This document shows positions 24,738 to 34,790 of a DNA stretch of 41,858 nt, in pieces. Positions within the stretch are counted from its first letter, which is position 1. The number at the start of each line of letters is the position of its first letter. The position numbers and the translations under genes are program-made. The notes beneath the pieces were generated by a model. That model made no database searches and was not told the origin of the DNA. It saw only the letters and a program-made list of their open reading frames with translations. The stretch is from Gammaproteobacteria bacterium (GTDB taxonomy: Bacteria; Pseudomonadota; Gammaproteobacteria; DSM-16500), in contig JABDEN010000010.1 in assembly GCA_013287025.1 (NCBI GenBank), positions 1 through 41,858 on the forward strand. Reading direction: 5' to 3'.

Positions 24738-25792
24738 GAGGCGGTCTCAAGTTGGGTTATTAATTTTTTGACGGGTGCTGGCACGCCGATATTAAGATTT
24801 TGTTCTAATTTATACCAAAATTGCGCTTCTTTTTCCAATGATTCTTTAAGGTCAATAATGGCGGGCAAAATGTCTAAATGGAAATGCGTGAAAGTATGGC
24901 GAAAACTATCCCAGCATTGAATTTTTGCTGGATTACATAGAAATCGTTTGCGACAGATTTTTTTAATTTCGGAGGTGGTTAATAAATTACTTTCCTCAGG
25001 GAAACTAAAAAGTCCGCTCCAGATACCACTTGCTGGTCTTTTTTCAAGAAAAATATGGTTTTGATAACGAAAAATAAAAAAAGTGACCGTTTTGACGGGT
25101 AGTTTTTTTGTGGGTTTTTTCAGTGGTAAATCTTTTTCAATCCCCTGCAGATGTGCGAGGCAATTTTTTACAAAAGGACATCGTTCGCAACGCGGTTTTC
25201 CGCGGATGCAAATGGTTGCGCCTAAATCCATCATGGCTTGCGTGTAATCGGCAGGCCGTTTTTTTGCAGAATATTTTTCTGCGATTTCCCACAATGTTTT
25301 ATCGAGTGGCCATTCATCAATGGCATGTAAGCGCGACAATACGCGTTTTACATTGCCGTCCAGAATAGTTGCAGGTTTTTCAAAAGCGAGCGAAAGAATG
25401 GCAGCGGCGGTCGAGCGCCCGACACCTGGCAGTGTTTGTAGTGATTCCAAGTTATCAGGAAATTGATTATCGAGAGTAAAAAAAATTTTTTTGGAAGCAC
25501 TATGCAAATGTCTTGCACGGTGATAATATCCTAATCCTGCCCAGAAGTGCAAAACCACATTTTCGTCGGCTTTTGCAAGTTTTTCAACATCCGGAAATTT
25601 TTCCATAAAACGTTCGTAATAAGGTATCACAGTTGTTACTTGCGTTTGTTGTAGCATAACTTCAGAAATCCACACTCGATAAGGATTTTTGTTTTTTTGC
25701 CAGGGCAAGTCTTTTCTACCATGCGTATCAAACCACTTAAGCAATTTTTTTTGGAAAGTGGTAGCGGAAAGGGAAAAGGAATGTTGTTTCAT
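24734..25792 (-). CDS. mutY: MutY, adenine DNA glycosylase
   Basis: 352 residues. The protein removes A mispaired with 8-oxoG. Visible: the N-terminal [20 protein letters not shown] with the catalytic Glu, then LQQTQV; helix-hairpin-helix [20 protein letters not shown] with the catalytic Asp following in [12 protein letters not shown]; the Fe-S loop C-x6-C-x2-C-x5-C in [17 protein letters not shown]; and the C-terminal NUDIX-like 8-oxoG-recognition domain ([20 protein letters not shown]). The length is normal and no key residue is missing. The gene is the first of the mutY-yggX operon. Confidence 0.97.
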   Translation of the reverse strand: MKQHSFSLSATTFQKKLLKWFDTHGRKDLPWQKNKNPYRVWISEVMLQQTQVTTVIPYYERFMEKFPDVEKLAKADENVVLHFWAGLGYYHRARHLHSASKKIFFTLDNQFPDNLESLQTLPGVGRSTAAAILSLAFEKPATILDGNVKRVLSRLHAIDEWPLDKTLWEIAEKYSAKKRPADYTQAMMDLGATICIRGKPRCERCPFVKNCLAHLQGIEKDLPLKKPTKKLPVKTVTFFIFRYQNHIFLEKRPASGIWSGLFSFPEESNLLTTSEIKKICRKRFLCNPAKIQCWDSFRHTFTHFHLDILPAIIDLKESLEKEAQFWYKLEQNLNIGVPAPVKKLITQLETAS

Positions 25793-25824
25793 TTTTTTTA
25801 CATATCAATTCAAGGAGAATTATT

Positions 25825-26043
25825 GTGCCACAAGTCAAAGATGTATTAAATTTTTTTTCAAAATCCAATCATATCGCCAGTTTACGTCAAGAGTTAAAAC
25901 GAGGCGCGCAATACACGAAAGAAGAGATTAAATTCAAGTTTTATCGTCACCCCTTTCATGATGGCTCCAAAAATTTAAACCGATTAGAAGAAGCCGATCA
26001 ATTCGAAATGATGAGAAAAGAGCTTTCTTCTCCGATGGGCTAG
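25825..26043 (+). CDS. Small hypothetical protein, 72 aa
   Basis: Starts at GTG 25825 with a strong AAGGAG eight bases upstream. The sequence is hydrophilic and probably helical at first (VKDVLNFFSKSNHIASLRQE), with KFYRHPFHDGSKNLNRLEEA in the middle. I do not recognise a family. It lies 32 bp from the divergent mutY start, so they share a promoter region, and a palindromic repeat follows its stop. Confidence 0.5.
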   Translation: MPQVKDVLNFFSKSNHIASLRQELKRGAQYTKEEIKFKFYRHPFHDGSKNLNRLEEADQFEMMRKELSSPMG

Positions 26044-26063
26044 TAGATGTAGCTGATGGAACC

Positions 26064-26114
26064 CTGTCATGCCAGCATGCTTAAAGGTGGCATCAAAACA
26101 TGCTGGCATGACAG
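26064..26114. repeat. 51-bp palindromic intergenic repeat, copy 2
   Basis: Same element as 24370-24416, with one base changed in the right arm (AACATGCTGG) and two more paired bases at the foot (CTG/CAG). Together the copies flank the mutY-yggX operon and the small gene at 25825. Confidence 0.85.
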
Positions 26115-26146
26115 AATGGTTTCATACATCCTAATAGGAGTTCAAA

Positions 26147-27679
26147 ATGAAAATATGCAACAGGGTCATAAAAAAAACCTTATGGTACATAGGATTCTTT
26201 TTTTGTTGCTGGACCGCGCAAGCGAATACAAATATCGAAACAGCGACTGCAAAATATTTTAAAACTATTCAAAATGATCCCGTCAAAGTTTTAATTTTTT
26301 TGCAAAATATGCCTAAGGGAGGAGATCTGCATTATCATGGCGGTGGCGGTAGCAGCGCCGCTGAAAATTTAATAGGTTATGGACTCGGACAAAATTTTTG
26401 TATTGATCCACAAACATTCATGGTTTCTTACGATCCACATTGCAAAAATGAAAATCGACTGGACACGATTTCAACGAATGAAAAATTATATCATCATATT
26501 ATTAATGCATGGTCGATGCGGAATTTTCAATCGTTGGAAGAATCAGCGCACGATCATTTTTTTGCGGCTTTTGCAAAAATAGAAGGACTTGCGCAATTTA
26601 AATATCCTGAAATATTAGCAGAAACCATGAATCGTGCAGGCGTGCAAAATACCTCATATGTCGAATTAATGATTATTCCTGATCACAATGCATCGGGTAT
26701 ACTCGGTCGCAAAATTGGTTGGAAACATGATTTTGCGAAACAGCGGGAAGCATTATTAGCAGGAGGTTTATCCGATATCGTTGCCAACATGCAAAAGGAA
26801 ATGACAACGCTTGAAAAGAAAACCCAAGATATTTTAGCCTGCGGCACACCGAAAGCAAAACCGGGTTGTACAGTTAAAATTTATTATCAATACGTCGCGT
26901 TGCGTGAGCAACCGCCTGAAAGTGTTTTTGCGCAATTATTAGCGGGATTTATGTTTGCGAATCAAGATCACCGATTCGTTGGAATTAATTTGGCACAACC
27001 CGAAGATGGTTACATTTCTATGCGCGATTATCCTACGCAAATGCAAATGATTGCATTTCTTCATCAGATTTATCCTTCAGTGCACATTTCACTGCATGCG
27101 GGTGAGTTAAATACCAATATAGTTTCATCCGAAGGTTTATTATTTCATATGCATGATGCGATTGAAACGGCGCACGCAGAACGTATTGGCCATGGCGTTA
27201 CGATAAGCATGGAAAAAAATGCAGATCAGTTGCTGAAAGACATGGCTGCAAAAAAAATAATGGTAGAAATTAACTTAAGCAGTAATCAAGCGATTTTAGG
27301 CATCACTGGCGAAAATCATCCTTTGCCGATTTATTTAAGTTATCATGTGCCGATCGCGCTTTCGACAGATGATGAAGGAATTCTAAGAACTACTTTAACA
27401 TTAGAATATCAGAAAGCGGTGTTAAACTATCATTTAGATTATTCCACACTAAAGCAATTGGTGCGTAATAGTATTTACTATAGTTTTATTCCGGGCAAAA
27501 ATTTATGGGCGAATGATCGTTATCAAGCTATGACTAGTTCTTGCGCGAATGACACCTTAGAAAAGCAATCAATATCAGAACATTGCCAACAATTTTTATC
27601 AGCCAATGAAAAAGCGATGGTGCAGTGGGATTTAGAAAAGAGATTTCGGGAGTTTGAGATTTCTGTCATTCCCGCGTAG
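26147..27679 (+). CDS. Secreted adenosine deaminase (ADGF-like)
   Basis: 510 residues. An N-terminal signal peptide (KTLWYIGFFFCCWTAQAN) sends it to the periplasm or outside. The zinc-dependent deaminase set is complete: MPKGGDLHYHGGGG with H-x-H, SLHAGELNTN with His and the catalytic Glu region, AERIGHGV with the His, and ALSTDDEGILRTTLT with the Asp pair. It converts adenosine to inosine. The length and export signal resemble the growth-factor type (ADGF/CECR1) rather than the 340-residue cytosolic enzyme. A role in purine scavenging or in lowering host adenosine is an inference. The last residues (SVIPA and the TAG stop) come from a palindromic repeat that begins at 27665, so the native C-terminus has been replaced. 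Confidence 0.88.
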   Translation: MKICNRVIKKTLWYIGFFFCCWTAQANTNIETATAKYFKTIQNDPVKVLIFLQNMPKGGDLHYHGGGGSSAAENLIGYGLGQNFCIDPQTFMVSYDPHCKNENRLDTISTNEKLYHHIINAWSMRNFQSLEESAHDHFFAAFAKIEGLAQFKYPEILAETMNRAGVQNTSYVELMIIPDHNASGILGRKIGWKHDFAKQREALLAGGLSDIVANMQKEMTTLEKKTQDILACGTPKAKPGCTVKIYYQYVALREQPPESVFAQLLAGFMFANQDHRFVGINLAQPEDGYISMRDYPTQMQMIAFLHQIYPSVHISLHAGELNTNIVSSEGLLFHMHDAIETAHAERIGHGVTISMEKNADQLLKDMAAKKIMVEINLSSNQAILGITGENHPLPIYLSYHVPIALSTDDEGILRTTLTLEYQKAVLNYHLDYSTLKQLVRNSIYYSFIPGKNLWANDRYQAMTSSCANDTLEKQSISEHCQQFLSANEKAMVQWDLEKRFREFEISVIPA

Positions 27680-27775
27680 GCGGGAATCCATTAGTAAATT
27701 TTCTCCATAAATTAAGTTATGAATTTCGGATTCTGTATAATTTTATTAATAGATTCCCGCCTGCGCGGGAATGAC
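27665..27775. repeat. 111-bp inverted-repeat element (MITE-like)
   Basis: The left arm at 27665-27688 (GTCATTCCCGCGTAGGCGGG and then AATC) matches the reverse complement of the right arm at 27752-27775 with one mismatch. Each arm is itself a hairpin (CCCGC/GCGGG). The centre is 63 bp of AT-rich DNA. It lies between the tail-to-tail ada and hutH genes and supplies the ada stop codon. Confidence 0.8.
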
Positions 27776-27823
27776 AAGAAGTTGATTCACGTTTACCCGT
27801 GAATGAAATGAGCCTTGAAAGGA

Positions 27824-29329
27824 TCAAAAAAATCTCAATTGAAGCATCTCCCGCAACTTCCCCTCTCGAATGATGTTTTTCACCATTTCGATATCCGGTG
27901 CGAAGAAACGATCGGAATCATAAAATGGAACGACTGCACGAATAGACTGGTGAACTTTTTCCAAAGCCTGCGAGGTTTTTGCAGGGCGGCGAAAATCCAA
28001 TCCTTGGCATGCGGCTAATAACTCAATTGCAATAATGCCAAGCGTATTTTCAACCATCGTACCTAAACGACGCGCAGCGAAGGTTGCCATGCTGACATGA
28101 TCTTCTTGATTGGCGGATGTCGGAATGCTATCAACACACGCGGGATGGGCGAGTGATTTATTTTCACTGGCGAGCGCCGCAGCGGTGACTTGCGCAATCA
28201 TAAAACCCGAATTAAGCCCCGAGTTTTCAACTAAATAAGGCGGAAGCTTGCTAAAATGCGGATCAATCAACAACGCAATACGACGTTCGGAGAGCGCACC
28301 GATTTCTGCAATAGCAAGCGCTAATCCATCCGCTGCCATGGCGACGGGTTCTGCATGAAAATTTCCACCGGATAAAATTTCATTATCTTCCGCAAATACT
28401 AACGGATTATCCGTCACCGCGTTGATTTCGACTAATAACAAATCCGCTGCAAATAATAATTGTGATAAACATGCGCCCATGACTTGCGGTTGACATCGGA
28501 TGGAATAAGGATCTTGTACTTTTTCACAGTTTTCATGTGACGTATTGATTTCACTGTCTTTCAATAACTCACGTAAAATATCTGCGATAGTTTTTTGGCT
28601 CGCCAATCCTCGCGCTTCTTGAATTCTTGCATCGAACGGTCGATGACTTGCAAGTAAACTTTCCGTTGTCATGGCGCCCGCGATCATGGCATGCAACAAA
28701 ATATTTTCCGTATCAAATAAACTTTGTAATAAAAGTGCCGTCGAGGCTTGCGTGCCATTAATTAAGGCGAGTCCTTCTTTTGGTCCGAGCGATAAGGGTT
28801 GTAATCCCGCGATTTTTAAACCTTCTTCCGCAGACAATATTTTATTTTCAAAACGAACTTTTCCGACACCTAACAATACCGCAGAAAGATGCGCGAGAGG
28901 TGCAAGATCACCCGATGCACCGACTGATCCTTGTGAAGGTATGCAAGGATAAACTCGCGCATTAAATAATTGAATGAAGGCTTGAATGGTTTCAAGACGA
29001 ATACCCGAATACCCACGCGCGAGGCTATTTATTTTTAACAATAAAATGAAGCGCACGATTTCATCTGACAAAAGTTCACCCGTACCCGCAGCGTGCGATA
29101 AAATAAGATTGCGTTGTAAGTCACTCAAATTTTTATCATCGATGCGTGTATTGGCCAGTGATCCAAATCCGGTATTAATGCCATAAATAGGTTTTTTATG
29201 TGCGAGGCGATCGTTAACGACTTTTACGCTTGCCAAAATTCCTTGATGCGCCGCAGGATCTAATGAAAAATGCTGAATATCGCGACAATCCGCCAACGTT
29301 AAGTGGCCCGGTTTTAATATAAACTCCAT
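27824..29329 (-). CDS. hutH: HutH, histidine ammonia-lyase
   Basis: 501 residues, the usual length. It removes ammonia from L-histidine to give urocanate, first step of the hut pathway. The Ala-Ser-Gly triad that forms the MIO cofactor sits in [18 protein letters not shown] (about residues 140-145). Other family marks are [10 protein letters not shown], the [12 protein letters not shown] segment and [14 protein letters not shown]. The gene follows hutU by 3 bp, so they are co-transcribed. No odd feature was seen. Confidence 0.97.
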   Translation of the reverse strand: MEFILKPGHLTLADCRDIQHFSLDPAAHQGILASVKVVNDRLAHKKPIYGINTGFGSLANTRIDDKNLSDLQRNLILSHAAGTGELLSDEIVRFILLLKINSLARGYSGIRLETIQAFIQLFNARVYPCIPSQGSVGASGDLAPLAHLSAVLLGVGKVRFENKILSAEEGLKIAGLQPLSLGPKEGLALINGTQASTALLLQSLFDTENILLHAMIAGAMTTESLLASHRPFDARIQEARGLASQKTIADILRELLKDSEINTSHENCEKVQDPYSIRCQPQVMGACLSQLLFAADLLLVEINAVTDNPLVFAEDNEILSGGNFHAEPVAMAADGLALAIAEIGALSERRIALLIDPHFSKLPPYLVENSGLNSGFMIAQVTAAALASENKSLAHPACVDSIPTSANQEDHVSMATFAARRLGTMVENTLGIIAIELLAACQGLDFRRPAKTSQALEKVHQSIRAVVPFYDSDRFFAPDIEMVKNIIREGKLREMLQLRFF

Positions 29330-29332
29330 TTT

Positions 29333-30985
29333 TTATTTGTCCTTCATCGGCAAAACTAAATGATTTTCGGAAGCTGATCGAATCGCATCTTCATAACCCG
29401 CATCGGCGTGTCGTAACACGCCACTCGCAGGATCATTCGTTAACACACGTGCTAAACGTTTGGCTGCAGCCTCTGTCCCATCTGCAACCACGACCATTCC
29501 CGCATGTTGCGAATAACCAATGCCAACGCCACCACCATGATGAATGCTAACCCATGTCGCGCCGCTCGCACAATTGAGTAGGGCATTTAATAATGGCCAA
29601 TCGGATACGATATCGGAACCATCACACATCGATTCTGTTTCGCGATTGGGACTCGCAACAGATCCCGAATCCAAATGATCGCGGCCAATGACGATAGGTG
29701 CCTCGAGTTCACCACGCGCAACCATTTCATTAAATGCAGTCCCAAGTTTCGCACGATCTCCTAATCCTATCCAACAAATGCGTGCAGGCAATCCTTGAAA
29801 AGTAATTTTTTCTTTGGCCATATCTAACCAATGATGCAAATGTGGATTATGAATGAGTTCTTTGACTTTTTGATCCGTTTTAAAAATATCTTCGGGATTT
29901 CCTGAAAGGGCGACCCAACGAAAAGGCCCAATGCCACGACAAAAAAGCGGACGTATGTACGCAGGTACAAACCCAGGAAAAGCAAAAGCATCTTTGACAC
30001 CCATTTCCAAAGCCATTTGCCGAATATTATTTCCATAATCAAAAACAGGAATGCCGCGCTCATGAAAAGCGAGCATTGCGTTCACTTGAATGGCCATGGA
30101 TTTTTTGGCTTCCTCGATCATGCGTTCCGGATCATCCTTACGCAATGCACTGGCTTCTTCCAACGTCATACCTAACGGGAGATACCCATTCAGCGGATCA
30201 TGCGCGCTCGTTTGATCAGTGACGAGATCGGGATGCACACCTCTTTCCACTAATTTCGGGAAAATGTCCGCTGCATTTCCCAATAATCCCACAGAAATGA
30301 CTTTATCTTTTTGTTGCATCATTTCTATCGCTTCATCGAGATTGGTGGTCATGCAATCCAGATATTTCATTTTTAAACGGCGTTCGATGCGAGCAGGATC
30401 ACATTCTACTGCGAGCATTGATGCACCCGCCATTGTCGCTGCAAGTGGTTGCGCGCCACCCATGCCTCCTAATCCTGCGGTTAAAATCCACTTACCTTTG
30501 ACTTTTCCTTGATAATGTTTTTCAAAAGCCGCAACAAATGTTTCATAAGTCCCTTGAATAATGCCCTGCGAACCAATATAAACCCATGAACCCGCCGTCA
30601 TTTGACCGTACATCATGAGCCCTTTTTTATCGAGCGCATGAAAATTTTCCCAAGTGGCCCAATGTGGCACTAAATTCGAATTGGCAATTAACACACGCGG
30701 TGCATCGACATGCGTTTTTAAAACGCCGACGGGTTTACCGGATTGAATCAGCAGTGTTTCATCTGCCTCAAGTTCTTTTAATAAAGAAATGATTCTGTCG
30801 TAACATTCCCAATTCCGCGCGGCACGACCAATTCCACCATACACCACAAGATCGCTTGGATTTTCGGCAACGTCCGGATCGAGATTATTCATTAACATGC
30901 GTAAAGCAGCTTCAGTGAGCCAATTTTTTGTATGTATTTTTTTTCCGTGCGGTGCACGGATGAGGCGAGTGGGGTCATGGCGCAT
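29333..30985 (-). CDS. hutU: HutU, urocanate hydratase
   Basis: 550 residues. It converts urocanate to imidazolonepropionate using tightly bound NAD. Visible marks: [18 protein letters not shown] near the start, the NAD-binding [20 protein letters not shown] (about residue 175), the conserved Cys region [20 protein letters not shown] (about residue 410), and [19 protein letters not shown] near the end. The length is normal. The hutG stop is 15 bp upstream. Confidence 0.97.
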   Translation of the reverse strand: MRHDPTRLIRAPHGKKIHTKNWLTEAALRMLMNNLDPDVAENPSDLVVYGGIGRAARNWECYDRIISLLKELEADETLLIQSGKPVGVLKTHVDAPRVLIANSNLVPHWATWENFHALDKKGLMMYGQMTAGSWVYIGSQGIIQGTYETFVAAFEKHYQGKVKGKWILTAGLGGMGGAQPLAATMAGASMLAVECDPARIERRLKMKYLDCMTTNLDEAIEMMQQKDKVISVGLLGNAADIFPKLVERGVHPDLVTDQTSAHDPLNGYLPLGMTLEEASALRKDDPERMIEEAKKSMAIQVNAMLAFHERGIPVFDYGNNIRQMALEMGVKDAFAFPGFVPAYIRPLFCRGIGPFRWVALSGNPEDIFKTDQKVKELIHNPHLHHWLDMAKEKITFQGLPARICWIGLGDRAKLGTAFNEMVARGELEAPIVIGRDHLDSGSVASPNRETESMCDGSDIVSDWPLLNALLNCASGATWVSIHHGGGVGIGYSQHAGMVVVADGTEAAAKRLARVLTNDPASGVLRHADAGYEDAIRSASENHLVLPMKDK

Positions 30986-31000
30986 ATTCTCTCCAGCTAT

Positions 31001-31991
31001 TTACCACTCTCGTGGCATTTCATGGTGATGATGAATAAATTCGAAAATTAAATTTGCCGCGAGTTTGGCAGTGATGCCATCAATATCATGTTTTGGAGAT
31101 AATTCGGCAATGTCGTAACTGATGACTTTTCCAGAAGCCGCTAATTGGCGAATCAGTGGAATGATATGCCAAGGAAATAATCCTAAGGGTTGCGTCGCGC
31201 TGACTCCTGGGGCGAAAGCCGCTGCGAAAACATCCAAGCATACACTTAAATAAATAATGTCATTTTGATCGATAATGCGATCGATAAAATCAACGCATTT
31301 TTCTAATTGTCCTTGATGTAATTCATCTGCCCAAATGATTTTCGCATCATATTTTTTTTGCAGTATCGATCGCGAGTCGCGAATTTCCTGCATGTTGAAC
31401 ACCGACGCAGTTATAATCGAACTTTCTTTTATTGGTATGATGCGACATCGCAATTTGTAAAAAAGGCGTTCCTGAACTTCCTTTATCATTGGGAAGCAAT
31501 GGTCGCATGTCTAAATGGCTATCAAAATTAACAATCCCTAAACTTTTTTCCGGAAAAGCGCGTTCAAGGCCCTGATAATGTCCATACGCTAATTCATGAC
31601 CACCGCCTAAAATGATGGGATTGATTTTGTTTTTTAAAAGTAATGTAATGACTTCGCCTAACGCTCGCTGCGATTTTTCTAAATCGCCATCTTCACAAAG
31701 TATATTACCTGCATCAAAACATTCAAAATCAGATTTTTGAATCGGTAATTTGGCCAGCGCTTCTCGAATGGCGATGGGTCCCGTGACTGCGCCTTTTCGG
31801 CCAAAATTCCGCTCTATGCCAACATCTGAACAAAAACCGATGAGTGCAAAGCTAAATTCTGCGTTTTTTTGCAATGTTTTTTGCAAATCGACGAGGCGCA
31901 TGATTTGAAAAAAGTAAGCATTGGGCGGGCTATCTTTCCGACCTTTCCAGGGGGTTGAGTCGGGTGGTGCATAACAACTATTCCATGTCAT
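31001..31991 (-). pseudogene. hutG: HutG, formimidoylglutamase, frameshifted in an A8 tract
   Basis: Two overlapping reading frames together make one arginase-family enzyme of about 330 residues. The first (from ATG 31991) carries IILGGGHELAYGHY and IVNFDSHLDMRP, two metal-binding motifs, and ends ATDTAKKI-like just after RLAIDTAKK. The second resumes with KKYDAKIIWADELHQG and holds SVCLDVFAAAFAPGVSA, the third metal motif. Removing one A from the run of eight (plus-strand T8, 31352-31359) joins them perfectly. The enzyme would hydrolyse formimidoylglutamate to glutamate and formamide, the last hut step. The third motif has Cys where many relatives have Asp, which may be normal for this branch. 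Without slippage or a base-calling error the pathway is broken. Confidence 0.88.
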
Positions 31992-32040
31992 AAAATTTCA
32001 TGCTCAAATGTAAGATAGGATATTGTAAAAGGCTTTGCGC

Positions 32041-33252
32041 ATGAATAACAAGCAATGGGACGCGGTTTGGATGAATGCAACCATCGTGACTTTGTCTCAT
32101 CTCGGTACAATTGAAAATGGCGCGATTGCAGTGCTTGATGGAAAAATTGCTTGGTTGGGTGCAATGGATCAATTAAGTGAGCTTAGCCCAGATGTTATTC
32201 AGCATGATGTCAGAGGTCGTTTAATCACGCCGGGTTTTATTGATTGTCATACTCACCTTATTTATGCAGGTAATCGTGCGAATGAATTTGAATTACGATT
32301 AAATGGCGCGAGTTATTCAGAGATTGCCCTAAAAGGTGGGGGGATTCAGTCAACCGTGCGCGCGACGCGTGCGGCTACGATCGAACAATTGTTGGAACAA
32401 AGTTTACCGCGAGTACAATCGTTGATGGCAAATGGTGTTACTACTGTTGAAATCAAATCCGGTTATGGATTAGATCTCGCGACTGAAATTAAAATATTAC
32501 AGGTCGCAAAAAAAATCGAAGAAATGCTACCGATAACGGTGAAAAAAACTTTTCTCGGTGCGCACACCGTCCCACCCGAATATCGCGATAAACCTGGCAA
32601 ATATGTCGATTATATTTGTGATGAAATGATTCCTCGTATTGTCGAAGAAGGTCTTGCCGATGCGATTGATGTTTTTTGTGAAAATATTGCTTTTGATTTG
32701 CGAGCGACAGAACAAATTTTTATAGCCGCAAAAAAGTATGGTTTAGGTATCCATGTCCATGCCGAACAATTATCAGATATGGGAGGGGCAGCACTTGCGG
32801 CGCGCTACCAGGCTTTATCGGCGGATCATTTAGAATTTTTATCAGAGAGTGGGGTGCGCTCACTCGCAGAATCGAATACTGTCGCCGTATTGTTGCCGGG
32901 TGCGTTTTATTTTTTAAGAGAAAAACAATTACCGCCTGTTGCATTGTTACGTCAATACCAAGTACCCATGGCGATTGCATCGGATTGTAATCCGGGCACC
33001 TCTCCCGTCGGTTCGTTATTGTTAATGCTTAATATGGCTTGTGTGTTGTTTGGTTTTACACCGGAGGAAGCGTTGTATGGAGTAACGCTTAATGCTGCTC
33101 GTGCGTTGGGTATTGCGACAGCGTATGGTTCTTTGGAAGTGGGGAAAAATGCGGATTTTTTAATGTGGAATGCGAAAGATCCAGTCGAGCTTTGTTATTA
33201 CGTGGGGTTTAATCCGTTGTGGGGGTGTGTAAGGACGGGGGAAGTATTGTAA
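32041..33252 (+). CDS. hutI: HutI, imidazolonepropionase
   Basis: 403 residues from ATG 32041; a TTG two codons earlier is in frame but AAAAGG fits the ATG. It opens the imidazolone ring to formimidoylglutamate. Amidohydrolase metal sites are visible: FIDCHTHLIYAGNR (H-x-H, about residue 70), GIHVHAEQLSDMGGA, SADHLEFL and ASDCNPGTSP. The start lies 49 bp from the divergent hutG start, so both sides of the hut cluster share one control region. The DMT gene follows at 20 bp. Confidence 0.96.
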   Translation: MNNKQWDAVWMNATIVTLSHLGTIENGAIAVLDGKIAWLGAMDQLSELSPDVIQHDVRGRLITPGFIDCHTHLIYAGNRANEFELRLNGASYSEIALKGGGIQSTVRATRAATIEQLLEQSLPRVQSLMANGVTTVEIKSGYGLDLATEIKILQVAKKIEEMLPITVKKTFLGAHTVPPEYRDKPGKYVDYICDEMIPRIVEEGLADAIDVFCENIAFDLRATEQIFIAAKKYGLGIHVHAEQLSDMGGAALAARYQALSADHLEFLSESGVRSLAESNTVAVLLPGAFYFLREKQLPPVALLRQYQVPMAIASDCNPGTSPVGSLLLMLNMACVLFGFTPEEALYGVTLNAARALGIATAYGSLEVGKNADFLMWNAKDPVELCYYVGFNPLWGCVRTGEVL

Positions 33253-33272
33253 CAACGTCATCGTGAGGTCTT

Positions 33273-34151
33273 ATGAAAAACGCATTATGGTTAGGAGTTA
33301 TTCTCACATTATTGGGTTCATTATTTTATTCCGTTCAAACCGGGGTTATTAAAGACGTAGGAAGTACGCTACCGCCTTTGCCGGTGATTGTTTTTATACA
33401 GAGTTTGGTTTCTTTTTTGTTATTTATACCCATTATTTTTAGAAATGGTATAGCCAACAGCCACGAAGTTTTTAAAACCAAAAGAATCGGCTTACACATT
33501 TTACGAAGTATTTTTAGTTTAACGATCAGTTTTAGTTTATTTTACGCGGTGCAATATATGCCATTTGTGAACGCGATGTTGCTCGCGAATACGGTACCTT
33601 TTATCGTGCCATTTTTAGCATATTTCTTTTTATCGAAAAAAATTAATCATCGATTGTGGGCACCTATCTTCGTTGGTTTTATTGGGGTTGGATTGGTATT
33701 ACATCCAGACACGCACAGTTTTAATATGGCTTCATTTCTTGCATTGTTTGCGGCGGTGATGATGAGTGCGACCATGTTAACCGTCGGTCAATTGGGTCAA
33801 ACTGAATCGACGGAAACGACTGTGCTTTATTTTTTTATTTTTTCAACCGTGATTTCAGCGGTGCTCGCCATTCCGTTTTGGACGAAATTCGACAGTCACG
33901 CCATGTGGATGATGGTGTTAATCGGGTTATTATATTTTTTAACGCAATATGCTTTTACTGCTGCTTTACGCTTTGCAGAACCGCAATTGGTCAGTAGTTT
34001 AATGTATGTCAACATTATTTATTCTGTTTTCATTTCCATTTTTGCATGGAGTGTTTATCCTGATTGGTTAACTTATACGGGGATGATTTTAATTATTTCG
34101 GGTGGGATTTTTTGTATTCATTACTCGAATTCTTCGCTTCGCTCAGAATGA
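33273..34151 (+). CDS. DMT-superfamily transporter (EamA type)
   Basis: 292 residues with ten predicted membrane helices in two EamA halves (first half ending around LVLHPDTHSF, second starting MASFLALFAAVMMSATM). Members move amino acids, nucleobases or metabolites across the inner membrane. The substrate is not readable; being 20 bp behind hutI and probably co-transcribed, it may move a histidine-related compound or relieve amino-acid overload. The C-terminus (SNSSLRSE) is encoded by a dispersed repeat, so the original end may have been altered. Confidence 0.85.
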   Translation: MKNALWLGVILTLLGSLFYSVQTGVIKDVGSTLPPLPVIVFIQSLVSFLLFIPIIFRNGIANSHEVFKTKRIGLHILRSIFSLTISFSLFYAVQYMPFVNAMLLANTVPFIVPFLAYFFLSKKINHRLWAPIFVGFIGVGLVLHPDTHSFNMASFLALFAAVMMSATMLTVGQLGQTESTETTVLYFFIFSTVISAVLAIPFWTKFDSHAMWMMVLIGLLYFLTQYAFTAALRFAEPQLVSSLMYVNIIYSVFISIFAWSVYPDWLTYTGMILIISGGIFCIHYSNSSLRSE

Positions 34152-34153
34152 CA
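34128..34153. repeat. Short palindromic repeat at the end of the DMT gene
   Basis: AATTCTTCGCTTCGCTCAGA and following ATGAC form a hairpin (ATTCT facing AGAAT) of a type widely dispersed in bacterial genomes. It contributes the last codons and stop of the DMT gene. Confidence 0.5.
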
Positions 34154-34161
34154 AATTTCCA

Positions 34162-34695
34162 TTATCTCATCTGCCGAAGCATCGCGGTAAAACGACGCCC
34201 TTCATCTAATGATTCTGGATGATAATAACGACCTTCAATGAAATTAATATTATCGACACGCTTTGGTTCTGGTTCTTCATCGCTTCCTGCTTCAGAATAA
34301 TCATCGGTAGGATCGATGTCTTCATCCGGATCTATGGGATCGTTTGGTTTTAACACAAGTGTCAATGGTTCAGCTTCTTGATTTTCTTCTTTCTCTTCAT
34401 TTGTCATTTTTACATTGGTCTCGAGGATCTCAGTAATGCTTGATATCAACTCATCATTGACGACTTTAGTGAGACGATATTGTAAAAGATTTCCTGAAGT
34501 CGATTGTAGCGCCATATCACGCAGAGTTAAGAGCTTTTTTTGGTAATATTGAACATCAGCCTCTTCATGCATTTGAATAAAAATGGTTTTACCTTGCTCT
34601 TCATAATAAAGATAATTTCCATTATTTTTGCAATGTGCAATTTTTACTCTCGGTTGATTTTTGGGTGTAGTAGAAGGTTTAAAAAAAGCAAACAT
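34162..34695 (-). CDS. Hypothetical protein with acidic linker, 177 aa
   Basis: No family recognised. The N-terminal 90 residues look like a small alpha/beta domain (CKNNGNYLYYEEQGKTIFIQ, then MHEEADVQYYQKKLLTLRD). An acidic stretch follows at residues 105-150 (NEEKEENQEAEPL, DPDEDIDPTDDYSEAGSDEE), and the end is a basic/hydrophobic RYYHPESLDEGRRFTAMLRQ. No signal peptide. A glutamate-rich block near the C-terminus is seen in some Legionella type IV effectors, but that alone is weak. A strong hairpin lies just upstream. Confidence 0.5.
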   Translation of the reverse strand: MFAFFKPSTTPKNQPRVKIAHCKNNGNYLYYEEQGKTIFIQMHEEADVQYYQKKLLTLRDMALQSTSGNLLQYRLTKVVNDELISSITEILETNVKMTNEEKEENQEAEPLTLVLKPNDPIDPDEDIDPTDDYSEAGSDEEPEPKRVDNINFIEGRYYHPESLDEGRRFTAMLRQMR

Positions 34696-34740
34696 GCTTA
34701 CGTCCTACATTAACAAACGATGCAGAATTTTATGAAATAT

Positions 34741-34781
34741 AAGTGTTCACGGTTCGGATGACGATAAATCCGTGAACACTT
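34741..34781 (-). terminator. Bidirectional hairpin terminator
   Basis: AAGTGTTCACGG (34741-34752) and CCGTGAACACTT (34770-34781) form a perfect 12-bp stem around 17 nt. On the plus strand it is followed by AAAAAA; on the minus strand by TATATTTC. Its position just after the hydrolase gene (minus strand) fits termination of that transcript. Confidence 0.7.
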
Positions 34782-34790
34782 AAAAAATAC

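Noticed and set aside
34162..34695. Type IV (Dot/Icm) effector
   Set aside because: An acidic block near the C-terminus is the only sign, and no secretion genes are in the window.
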